From: Acidobacteriota bacterium
Lineage (GTDB): Bacteria > Acidobacteriota > UBA6911 > RPQK01 > JADFOI01
Assembly (NCBI GenBank): GCA_022545645.1
Contig: JACZQQ010000195.1
Coordinates: forward strand, 1 to 5,090
Direction: 5' to 3'
DNA: 5,090 bases
A model generated the notes under the pieces. It was not told where the DNA came from. It was given only the letters and a program-made list of their open reading frames with translations, and ran no database searches. Below, piece after piece: positions 1 through 5,090 of this stretch. The position numbers and the translations under genes are program-made. How positions within the stretch are numbered: position 1 is the first letter of the stretch; each line of letters begins with the position of its first letter.

Positions 1-6
1 CAACGG

Positions 7-38
7 CACGACCTCACGAAAGCACGAAGTCACGAAGT
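7..38. repeat. Tandem 8-base repeat array overlapping the stop of the radical SAM gene
   Basis: Four units in direct succession on the plus strand: CACGACCT, CACGAAAG, CACGAAGT, CACGAAGT. The last two are identical, and the first two differ from them by three and two bases. The array may extend to the left beyond the window. On the minus strand the final T-S codons and the TGA stop of the radical SAM gene are formed by the repeat unit itself. No hairpin-plus-T terminator is seen in these bases. Confidence 0.75.
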
Positions 39-1778
39 GAGGGGACCGCTGAGTTTCTCCAGGTAGAGATCTACGGCCTGGCGGAAGGAATCGAGCATCT
101 CCTGGGCACCGTATCTGAAATCGCGGTGAATCTGTTGGTGGCGCTGCTGAACCCGGGCAAATAGATCCTGCGCATAAGACCTGACGTCCTCGATGCCCTG
201 GCTCTGGGCCTTGGCAAACCGGGAGAAGGCTTCCTTGAAAGCAGCCAGCTCCGCATCCAGATATTCTTCAAAAGCGTGAACAGCGATCTGCTGGCTGGTG
301 ATCTTCTCGAAATGATAACCCATGATAGCCAGACGCACCGCTTCCGTGAGCAGCCTTGGGTTATACCGAAAAACCCTCACCAGGAACCGGAAATAGGCGG
401 GACCTTGTCGGGACAAAAGCTGTCTCTTCATCGATTTCGCTACCGCCATCATCTCTGTTTTCCCAAATTTTCTGACCGTATGTTTGGTCACTTTCAGGTT
501 TTTTAACAAGGTCAAACAGCGCTCAAAATAATTCTTAAGAGTGGGATCGTAAATAGTTGTCAATACACGCTTATACCCTTCGATAAGAACCTCCCGGTCC
601 ATCTCCGTTTCAAAGTTCAAGGTGATGCTGAAGTTGTTGCCGGTGGACTCCTTGAGTAATCGACCCTCCCGCTGCAGACGGTGGTACAAATCGGTGCCTT
701 TCAGGGCACTCAACAGTCCCACCATGGCCATGGGAATGCCCGCTTCCTGGACGAATTCAATCTGGGAATCGAAGGCGTCCTCGCTGTCCCCATCCAGTCC
801 CAGGATGAATCCTCCCATCACCTCCATCCCTTTTTGCTGAATCGTCCGTACCGCATTCATGAGATAGTGTTCTTCTCCGGTTCTGACGTTCTGCTTCTTC
901 TTGGTTTTCAGCAAAGCTTCGGGATTGGGTGTCTCAATGCCCAGAAAAACCGTGGTGAAGCCGGAATCGATCATGGCATCCATGAGCGGCTCCAACCGAA
1001 CCAGGTTCACGCTGGCTTCGGTGAAGAGGGAAAAAGGATAATCCCGCTTCTTTTGCCACCGGGCGACATCGGTGAGCAAACTCAAAGCAGCGCGCTTGTT
1101 TCCGATAAAGTTGTCATCCACCAAAAAAAGACTTCCGCGCCAACCCAGGCCGTAAAGAAGATCAAACTCGGCCAGGACCTGCTCATTAGTCTTGGTGCGA
1201 GGCTTCCGGCCAAACAACTTGGTGATGTCGCAAAACTCACAATCGAAGGGACAGCCTCGAGAAAACTGAAGGGCCATCGATGCATATTCGTCAAGATCAA
1301 TCAGATCGTAACGAGGCAGGGGTGATCGGCTCACATTGGGCTTGTCCGGTGCTCGATAAATCCTCTTGGCGGTTCCCTGTTCCAGATCACGCAGGAAGTC
1401 CGGCAGCGTATCCTCCACTTCATCCAAGACCAAGTGATCCACACCCTTCAGGTCCTGGTAATATGAAGTGGGGTGCGGCCCACCGGCAATCACGGGAATA
1501 CGGGCCTGATTGCAGCGTTGAACCACTTCTTTGAGAGAATCCCGCTGGACAATCATGGTGGAGGTAAAGACAAGATCCGCCCACTCCAGATGTTCGTCTG
1601 TTAAGGAATGGACGTTCATATCCACAACCTTGAGCGGATACTCTTCGGGGAATATTCCGGCAACGGTCAGGAGGCCCAGCGGCGGCATGGCCGCTTTCTT
1701 GCCCACAAAATCCAGCGCGAAATTGTATCCCCAGTAAGATGCAGGAAATTTCGGATAAACCAAGAGGACGTTAGGCAA
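30..1778 (-). CDS. B12-binding-domain radical SAM protein, HpnP-like / DUF4070 type, with a helical C-terminal tail
   Basis: A 582-residue protein from a TTG start. Residues 1-140 form a B12-binding-type Rossmann domain: NVLLVYPKFP, KKAAMPPLGLLTVAG (27-41), VVDMNVHSLTDEHLEWADLVF (51-71) and IAGGPHPT (97-104). The cobalamin His motif D-x-H-x-x-G is not present (D53-M-N55), which is common in this group. The radical SAM core spans about 165-335: C176-PFD-C180-EF-C183 binds the [4Fe-4S] cluster that cleaves S-adenosylmethionine, with FLVDDNFIGNK (218-228), FLGIETPN (278-285) and GGFILGLDGD (322-331) as later strands. The region at about 340-490 matches the DUF4070 layout and ends in YFRFLVRVFRYNPR...AIMGYHFEK. 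Residues 492-582 add an extra helical tail. The nearest functional relatives I can name are hopanoid methylases, but no hopanoid genes are here, so the substrate is unknown. An in-frame ATG at 1823 would add 15 residues. The gene lies 115 bases downstream of the transporter and probably has its own promoter. Confidence 0.92.
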   Translation of the reverse strand: MPNVLLVYPKFPASYWGYNFALDFVGKKAAMPPLGLLTVAGIFPEEYPLKVVDMNVHSLTDEHLEWADLVFTSTMIVQRDSLKEVVQRCNQARIPVIAGGPHPTSYYQDLKGVDHLVLDEVEDTLPDFLRDLEQGTAKRIYRAPDKPNVSRSPLPRYDLIDLDEYASMALQFSRGCPFDCEFCDITKLFGRKPRTKTNEQVLAEFDLLYGLGWRGSLFLVDDNFIGNKRAALSLLTDVARWQKKRDYPFSLFTEASVNLVRLEPLMDAMIDSGFTTVFLGIETPNPEALLKTKKKQNVRTGEEHYLMNAVRTIQQKGMEVMGGFILGLDGDSEDAFDSQIEFVQEAGIPMAMVGLLSALKGTDLYHRLQREGRLLKESTGNNFSITLNFETEMDREVLIEGYKRVLTTIYDPTLKNYFERCLTLLKNLKVTKHTVRKFGKTEMMAVAKSMKRQLLSRQGPAYFRFLVRVFRYNPRLLTEAVRLAIMGYHFEKITSQQIAVHAFEEYLDAELAAFKEAFSRFAKAQSQGIEDVRSYAQDLFARVQQRHQQIHRDFRYGAQEMLDSFRQAVDLYLEKLSGPLTS

Positions 1779-1785
1779 GATCTCT

Positions 1786-1790
1786 CTCCT
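1786..1790 (-). promoter_or_regulatory. Ribosome binding site that decides a TTG start for the radical SAM gene
   Basis: On the minus strand AGGAG is followed by seven bases (AGAGATC) and then TTG at 1778. This is the best-spaced ribosome site in the region. The protein starting there begins M-P-N-V-L-L-V-Y-P, which is how this radical SAM family usually begins (first beta strand of the B12 domain). The next upstream ATG (1823) has only a weak purine stretch before it and sits next to the candidate -10 box. Confidence 0.65.
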
Positions 1791-1793
1791 CGT

Positions 1794-1811
1794 TCCCCGA
1801 TAAATCGGGGA
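1794..1811. repeat. Perfect 18-base inverted repeat in the leader of the radical SAM gene
   Basis: TCCCCGAT, two spacer bases, then ATCGGGGA: a perfect 8-base stem. On either strand the RNA could fold into a stable GC-rich hairpin. No run of T follows it in either direction, so it is not an ordinary intrinsic terminator. It ends four bases before the AGGAG ribosome site of the radical SAM gene, a position where it could shield or tune initiation or stabilise the 5' end of the mRNA. From memory, CCCCGAT/ATCGGGG palindromes recur in several environmental genomes as short dispersed elements; that could not be checked here. Confidence 0.7.
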
Positions 1812-1824
1812 GTAAACGCCCATA

Positions 1825-1853
1825 AGCCTATCCCACGGAATGCAAGAGGTCAA
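1825..1853 (-). promoter_or_regulatory. Candidate promoter for the radical SAM gene
   Basis: On the minus strand TTGACC (1853-1848) is followed after exactly 17 bases by TAGGCT (1830-1825), a good -35 with a weak -10 (three of six consensus bases, including the key first, second and last). Transcription would begin near 1818, leaving a leader of about 40 bases before the TTG start at 1778. The same stretch also contains GG-N10-GC with a TTGCA -12 part, so a weak sigma-54 reading overlaps it. The assignment rests on sequence pattern only. Confidence 0.35.
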
Positions 1854-1893
1854 CCCGGCTCGCTTCCTTTCGTAAGTGAAAAAAACGGAGAGA

Positions 1894-3153
1894 TTAGGCA
1901 GGTTGCTCGGCTGATTCAATGGGAAGAGGCTCAAAGCTCTTGACCAGAAAAACATAGGAGAGGGCCCCGCCCAGGGCCATTGCTCCGGCCACCAGCAGGG
2001 CCAAATCGAAAGAACCGGTGGTTCCCACAATGTAGCCGGTAATGATGGCCACCAGCATACCGCTAAACACTCCTATGGTGTTTTGTATGGAGGTCAGCGA
2101 AGCCACCGCACTGACGGGAGCCAGATCCAGGGGAGCGGAGTTGGCGGATGCCGTGATCAGCCTCATCGATCCCATGCAAAGGATCAATAAGGTGACGGCA
2201 AGCCAGGTTTGGGTTGCAAAAGCCGCCGCCACCATGGTGATCGTCACCAGCGTCAGTCCCACACCAATCATGGTTTTTCGGGATGCCGTCCGGCTGAAAC
2301 CCCGCCGAATCAGGTAATCCCCCACCCATCCTCCCGTCAGGGTCCCCACCAGCCCCATCCAAAAAGGAAGACTGGCCACGAGGCCTGTCTCCAGGACCGT
2401 CATCTTTCGCTCCAGGATGAGATAGCTGGGGAGCCAGGTGATAAAGAAAAAATAAGCATAGAGATATCCCGCCTGCCCAAAGACGATTCCCCACACCGAT
2501 CGATGGGAAAACAGTGAAGTCCAACGGATACGCGGGACCTCACTACCCTTCTCCTCGTGTACCGGAACGGCCTGCCGCCCAATTTTCTTCTCCGGGTAAA
2601 AGACAAACCAGATGAGGGTGAACACCAGGCTGGCGCTGCCCATGAAGTAAAACACCCACTGCCAGCCCAAACGGTCCAGAACGAGGGCAGCGATCAAGGT
2701 TCCCGTGGCCAGGCCCACCTGGCCGCCGGAGAAACACAATCCCACGGCTGTGGCCCGCTGGTTGGGATGGAACCATCGGGCGATGGCCGTTGCCTGGGAG
2801 GGATAACGAACGCTGTGCCCGAATCCGAACAGGGCCCGCAGCAAAAAGAGAGACACCACGCCGGCTGCAAGGGGCAGAGCCACTGTGGCCAGACCCCAAA
2901 TGGTGGAGCCAACCCCCAGTACGATCCAGGGTCCGAGCCGGTCCACGATGGGTCCGGCGAAGGGGAGAAAGCCGACATAGGTCCAATTCCACGCTGAGAG
3001 GATGTAACCCATCGCCTGAGGGGTGATGTCGTACAGGCTCATCAAGGCAGGAGCCACCACGGCCAGCGAAACCCGTATGATATCGGTGAAGACCTGGACT
3101 AACCAAAACAGACCCACCACCGTCCATTTCTTCATCGACGTCGTTTCGCCCAC
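1894..3153 (-). CDS. MFS transporter, anion:cation symporter (ACS)-like, probable organic acid permease
   Basis: A 419-residue inner-membrane protein with twelve predicted helices, at about 10-34, 47-70, 76-96, 99-120, 137-158, 163-186, 219-242, 256-278, 294-314, 316-338, 350-374 and 380-404. The usual central cytoplasmic loop is at 187-218. MFS loop motifs are visible as GPIVDRLG (67-74) after helix 2 and GGWVGDYLIRRG (274-285) after helix 8. RYPSQATAIARWFHPNQRA (116-134) followed by GLCFSGGQVG and GWQWVFYFMG (163-172) is the pattern of the ACS branch, whose known members carry hexuronates, glucarate, phthalate and related carboxylates. The start is GTG at 3153, forming TAGTG with the amidohydrolase stop. 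No strong ribosome site precedes it, so translation probably depends on reinitiation. An ATG six codons later (3135) is a possible alternative. The position suggests it imports the substrate of the upstream enzymes, or exports their product. Confidence 0.93.
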   Translation of the reverse strand: MGETTSMKKWTVVGLFWLVQVFTDIIRVSLAVVAPALMSLYDITPQAMGYILSAWNWTYVGFLPFAGPIVDRLGPWIVLGVGSTIWGLATVALPLAAGVVSLFLLRALFGFGHSVRYPSQATAIARWFHPNQRATAVGLCFSGGQVGLATGTLIAALVLDRLGWQWVFYFMGSASLVFTLIWFVFYPEKKIGRQAVPVHEEKGSEVPRIRWTSLFSHRSVWGIVFGQAGYLYAYFFFITWLPSYLILERKMTVLETGLVASLPFWMGLVGTLTGGWVGDYLIRRGFSRTASRKTMIGVGLTLVTITMVAAAFATQTWLAVTLLILCMGSMRLITASANSAPLDLAPVSAVASLTSIQNTIGVFSGMLVAIITGYIVGTTGSFDLALLVAGAMALGGALSYVFLVKSFEPLPIESAEQPA

Positions 3154-4352
3154 TAACGCTCATCCAGCTTGAGAAGCCGGCGGGCGTTTTCTCCGAGGAT
3201 GTTCCGCTTTCCCTGTTCACTGAGGAAGGGCAGATCAAAGATGACACTGGGGGGATCGAAATCCCAGTGGGGCCAATCCGAGGAATAGAGCAGCTGGGTT
3301 TCGGCATGGATCATCTCAAAGGTCAGCTCCATCGCCTTGGGATGATCCGTCTCCATGGGCTGGGAGGTGTAGTACATCTCGCGCATGTACTCACTGGGGA
3401 CCTTGCGCAGCAAAGGCGCTTCGGAGGTTCGCATCATGTACTCATGGTCCAGCCGCTGCATCAAAAAAGGAATCCAGGCCAGCCCGCTTTCAATCCAGAT
3501 GGTCTTGAGCTTGGGAAAACGCTCGGGTAGACCATTGAGCACCCAATTGGTCATATGGACCAGGTTGCAAAGAACAAAGGCCAGGGCATGCATTCCGATG
3601 AATCGGTTGAGCAGTGACATCGAAGAGTCCTGCCAATAGTACCCGGCATGAAAGCAAAGAGGCATCCCCCGCTCCTCAAGAGCGGCATAGAGCTTCATGT
3701 ACTGGTTGTGATGGACGGGCTTGTAGCGTGCGCTGGTGATGGTGAAGCCGACCGAGCCCTTGACCTCGGAAAAGTCCTCAACCGTTCGAAGAGCAGCCTC
3801 CGGGTCGTTAAAGGGCAAATACATAAAGCTTTTGATTCTTTGGTCGCCCGGCAGCAATCGCTCCTCTAACCAACGGTTGTAGGCCCGGCCCAGCAGAACC
3901 TCCATCTCGGGCTGGGGATGGGTGCCTAAAAACAACATGGGCGTCGGGAAGACCACCATGTAATCAAGCCCGAAGCTTTCCATGGCGCGGCGAGTGAGGA
4001 CCACATCACGATGGACGTCTTTTTCCTCCACCGTCTCCAGGCGATTGTCGTTGTGGGGAATGCGCCCGCCAACGCCCTGATACTTGAGCCCGAAATCTCC
4101 GCTGAGACCATAGGGCGGCCCGCCCGTCCTGATCTGCTGATACTCCAGAGCCTGGGCGCGAACAACGGGGTCTTCGATGTATTCGATAATCTCGTGCCAG
4201 GATGTGGTCTCGGTGTGATGGGAATCGACATCGACGATCAGATAATCTTCGAATTTGTTGGCATCGGCCTGCCGTTTGGCGTGGGCCAGAATATCGCGCG
4301 TATCGGTATAAACATCGATCGGTTTGATCGGACTTTCATGAACTTCCTTCAT
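3153..4352 (-). CDS. Amidohydrolase family 2 (ACMSD-like) metal-dependent hydrolase or decarboxylase
   Basis: A 399-residue cytoplasmic TIM-barrel enzyme of the Amidohydro_2 family, which includes ACMSD, gamma-resorcylate and 5-carboxyvanillate decarboxylases and many uncharacterised hydrolases. Visible landmarks: the first metal motif D43-S-H45 after a hydrophobic strand (YLIVDVD); HH at 214-215 before the barrel strand that carries H235 (LCFHAGYYW); the E288-S-G strand (TIWIESGLAWIP); and the C-terminal metal Asp D359 in YSSDWPHWD. The C-terminus (ILGENARRLLKL) is the usual family ending. The first motif is of the D-x-H type and not the classical H-x-H. About 38 residues precede the first barrel strand. 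The ATG at 4352 has AGGGGAG five bases upstream and overlaps the small gene by 17 bases; the TAG stop shares a base with the transporter start. The family is sure. The reaction (C-C hydrolysis, decarboxylation or ring-cleavage product hydrolysis) is not determined. Confidence 0.93.
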   Translation of the reverse strand: MKEVHESPIKPIDVYTDTRDILAHAKRQADANKFEDYLIVDVDSHHTETTSWHEIIEYIEDPVVRAQALEYQQIRTGGPPYGLSGDFGLKYQGVGGRIPHNDNRLETVEEKDVHRDVVLTRRAMESFGLDYMVVFPTPMLFLGTHPQPEMEVLLGRAYNRWLEERLLPGDQRIKSFMYLPFNDPEAALRTVEDFSEVKGSVGFTITSARYKPVHHNQYMKLYAALEERGMPLCFHAGYYWQDSSMSLLNRFIGMHALAFVLCNLVHMTNWVLNGLPERFPKLKTIWIESGLAWIPFLMQRLDHEYMMRTSEAPLLRKVPSEYMREMYYTSQPMETDHPKAMELTFEMIHAETQLLYSSDWPHWDFDPPSVIFDLPFLSEQGKRNILGENARRLLKLDER

Positions 4353-4692
4353 CCCTGCTCCCCTCTTCTTCCCCGGGCGGTCTGGGCCGGTTAAACCACA
4401 TGGCCAGGTCGAAGGTATTGAGGTTCACCGCTCGCAGGATCTCCGAGACGGTAACCACCACATCGGTCGGGGTCACCAGCTCACCCGGGCCCAAAATCGG
4501 AGAAAAGAACCGGTCCTCCTGCTCCACTTTGGCGGCGAACAACTTCACCGCCGCCGTCATCAACTGTTGTACCGTCTCATCGGAAAACTTTTGGGTCTCG
4601 CCCGCCTCCACCGCCTCCAGGGCGGCTTTAAAAATAGCCTGGGCGGCTTCGGCTGAATCGATCTCAGATGCTTTTAATTTAGATAAGGACAT
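4336..4692 (-). CDS. Small conserved-looking protein of unknown function between Rieske and amidohydrolase genes
   Basis: A 118-residue protein I do not recognise as a named family. It looks helical and acidic: an Ala/Glu-rich stretch at about 11-60 (EAAQAIFKAALEAVEAGE and onward), a Pro/Gly turn around ILGPGELVTP (66-75), a hydrophobic helix at about 76-90, then NLNTFDLAMWFNRP (90-103), which has the look of a conserved contact motif. The last 15 residues are charged and low in complexity. There is no signal peptide, membrane helix or Cys motif, so it should be soluble and cofactor-free. The ATG at 4692 was chosen over the in-frame ATG at 4722 because GGGAGGAG lies just upstream of it and this start leaves only a 14-base overlap with the Rieske gene. 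It overlaps the amidohydrolase start by 17 bases. The tight coupling on both sides suggests a subunit or assembly factor made in step with the two enzymes. The gene is likely real; the function is unknown. Confidence 0.82.
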   Translation of the reverse strand: MSLSKLKASEIDSAEAAQAIFKAALEAVEAGETQKFSDETVQQLMTAAVKLFAAKVEQEDRFFSPILGPGELVTPTDVVVTVSEILRAVNLNTFDLAMWFNRPRPPGEEEGSRDEGSS

Positions 4693-5044
4693 AGACTCCT
4701 CCCTTGCGAACCTCCACTTCATACTTCTTTAAATGGAGACGCTTGTTCCCCGCATTCACGCCATCCTTGAGATCGTACTCAAAACCATGCCAGGGACAGA
4801 TGATGTGAAGATGCTCCTTTGAAAACTGCAGCCCCCTGCTGGTCTTGTCCTCGTTTAGGACCTCCTCCACCTTGTTTAAAATCTTCCCCTGGCAGACCGG
4901 ACCGCCCCGATGGGCACACTGGTTCTGGTAGGCGTAAAAAGCTCCATCGACCCGAAAAACACCGATTTCCAAACCGTCCTGGACGACAAGCCGGCGGTCC
5001 TGCTCCTCGAAATCCTCTTCCCGGCCCACAAACAGTTCTGACAT
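4679..5044 (-). CDS. Rieske [2Fe-2S] domain protein, ferredoxin-like, first gene of the operon
   Basis: A 121-residue soluble protein made almost entirely of one Rieske domain. Both cluster-binding motifs are visible: C43-x-H45 followed by RGGP, and C83-P-W-H86 followed by GFEYD. Two Cys and two His should therefore hold a [2Fe-2S] cluster used for one-electron transfer in the cytoplasm. There is no signal peptide, membrane anchor or catalytic oxygenase domain, so it is a carrier or an electron-transfer subunit, not a terminal oxygenase. The 37 residues between the motifs are about twice the usual spacing of small Rieske ferredoxins and form a charged insertion (about residues 51-80). The ATG at 5044 is preceded by GGGAAGAG four bases upstream. 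The gene overlaps the next one by 14 bases, so it is probably co-translated with it. No reductase or oxygenase partner is in the window; its natural partner may be the amidohydrolase product. The Rieske assignment is firm; the role is inferred. Confidence 0.92.
   Translation of the reverse strand: MSELFVGREEDFEEQDRRLVVQDGLEIGVFRVDGAFYAYQNQCAHRGGPVCQGKILNKVEEVLNEDKTSRGLQFSKEHLHIICPWHGFEYDLKDGVNAGNKRLHLKKYEVEVRKGGVYVLI
4696..4703 (-). promoter_or_regulatory. Strong ribosome binding site that fixes the start of the small gene
   Basis: On the minus strand GGGAGGAG stands three bases before the ATG at 4692. It lies inside the final codons of the Rieske gene (the K-G-G-V part of its C-terminus). 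It supports the downstream ATG over the in-frame ATG at 4722 and indicates that the small protein is initiated efficiently while the Rieske gene is still being translated. Confidence 0.75.
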
Positions 5045-5090
5045 GCTTCTCTTCCCAGTGGCTGATCTTCGTTCACCGTTATCGGCATGT

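Larger units (their letters stand above)
1779..1893. other. Intergenic region between transporter and radical SAM genes
   Basis: This 115-base gap is the only sizeable non-coding stretch. In minus-strand order it holds a run of seven T just after the transporter stop, the candidate promoter, the 18-base hairpin and the AGGAG site. The T run has no stable hairpin before it, only a four-base TTTC/GAAA match around it, so there is no convincing terminator and read-through from the upstream operon is possible. Confidence 0.6.

Noticed and set aside
681..1325. A 214-codon open frame on the plus strand.
   Set aside because: It lies entirely antisense to the radical SAM core, whose C-x3-C-x2-C motif and family pattern are clear. 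Its own translation shows no domain.
1860..1893. A run of seven T after the transporter stop, as a possible terminator.
   Set aside because: No GC-rich hairpin precedes the run; only a four-base TTTC/GAAA match flanks it.
1779..2030. The radical SAM reading frame stays open for 84 codons upstream, to an ATG at 2030 inside the transporter gene.
   Set aside because: The extra sequence is Trp/Pro-rich with no domain character, covers the transporter's 3' end in another frame and the promoter-like region, and the family starts at the N-V-L-L-V-Y-P strand. The open stretch is by chance.
2543..3307. A 254-codon minus-strand frame overlapping the transporter and the end of the amidohydrolase.
   Set aside because: It is a shadow in another frame of the same strand: Pro/Gly/Ser/Arg-rich, with no membrane helices or motifs, while the transporter frame has twelve helices.
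4693..4722. The upstream ATG at 4722 as the start of the small gene.
   Set aside because: It has no clear ribosome site and would lengthen the overlap with the Rieske gene to 44 bases, while the ATG at 4692 follows GGGAGGAG.
5045..5090. Possible end of an upstream gene (minus-strand TAA at 5081-5079), an open frame starting at 5088, or a -10-like GATAAC (5083-5078).
   Set aside because: Only 46 bases are present. No -35 box or coding pattern can be judged, and the frame from 5088 runs out of phase through the Rieske gene.
1..5090. CRISPR array, tRNA, rRNA, insertion sequence or toxin-antitoxin pair.
   Set aside because: No spaced repeats, cloverleaf, transposase motifs, terminal repeats or small paired genes of that type were seen on either strand.

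Overview
The window is a block of five intact protein-coding genes, all on the minus strand. Read in the direction of transcription (high to low coordinates) they are: a small Rieske [2Fe-2S] protein, a 118-residue protein of unknown function, an amidohydrolase-2 family (ACMSD-like) metal enzyme, an MFS transporter of the anion:cation-symporter type, and a B12-binding-type radical SAM protein. There is no RNA gene, insertion sequence, CRISPR array or regulator gene. No gap between genes exceeds about 115 bases.

The first four genes look like one transcription unit with translational coupling. Rieske and the small gene overlap by 14 bases, the small gene and the amidohydrolase by 17, and the amidohydrolase stop shares one base with the GTG start of the transporter (TAGTG). 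The likely theme is import of an organic acid or aromatic-type compound by the MFS permease, then attack by an amidohydrolase-superfamily enzyme working with a Rieske electron carrier and a small accessory protein. The substrate cannot be read from the sequence. The Rieske protein has no partner oxygenase or reductase in the window. Together with the unknown small protein, this makes the Rieske/small/amidohydrolase triad the best candidate here for an undescribed system.

The radical SAM gene is separated from the transporter by 115 bases. That gap holds a candidate sigma-70 promoter, a perfect 18-base hairpin and an AGGAG ribosome binding site in front of a TTG start. This gene is probably expressed on its own. 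Its product resembles the HpnP-like / DUF4070 branch of B12-binding radical SAM proteins and carries an extra helical C-terminal tail. Its last codons and stop lie inside a tandem array of 8-base repeats at the very start of the window.

The organism is an environmental bacterium of moderately high GC. The gene content (abundant-type amidohydrolase-2, ACS-type MFS, B12-binding radical SAM with DUF4070) and the two short repeat types would fit Desulfobacterota, Tectomicrobia or a similar proteobacteria-related lineage. This is inference from general familiarity, not a sequence match.
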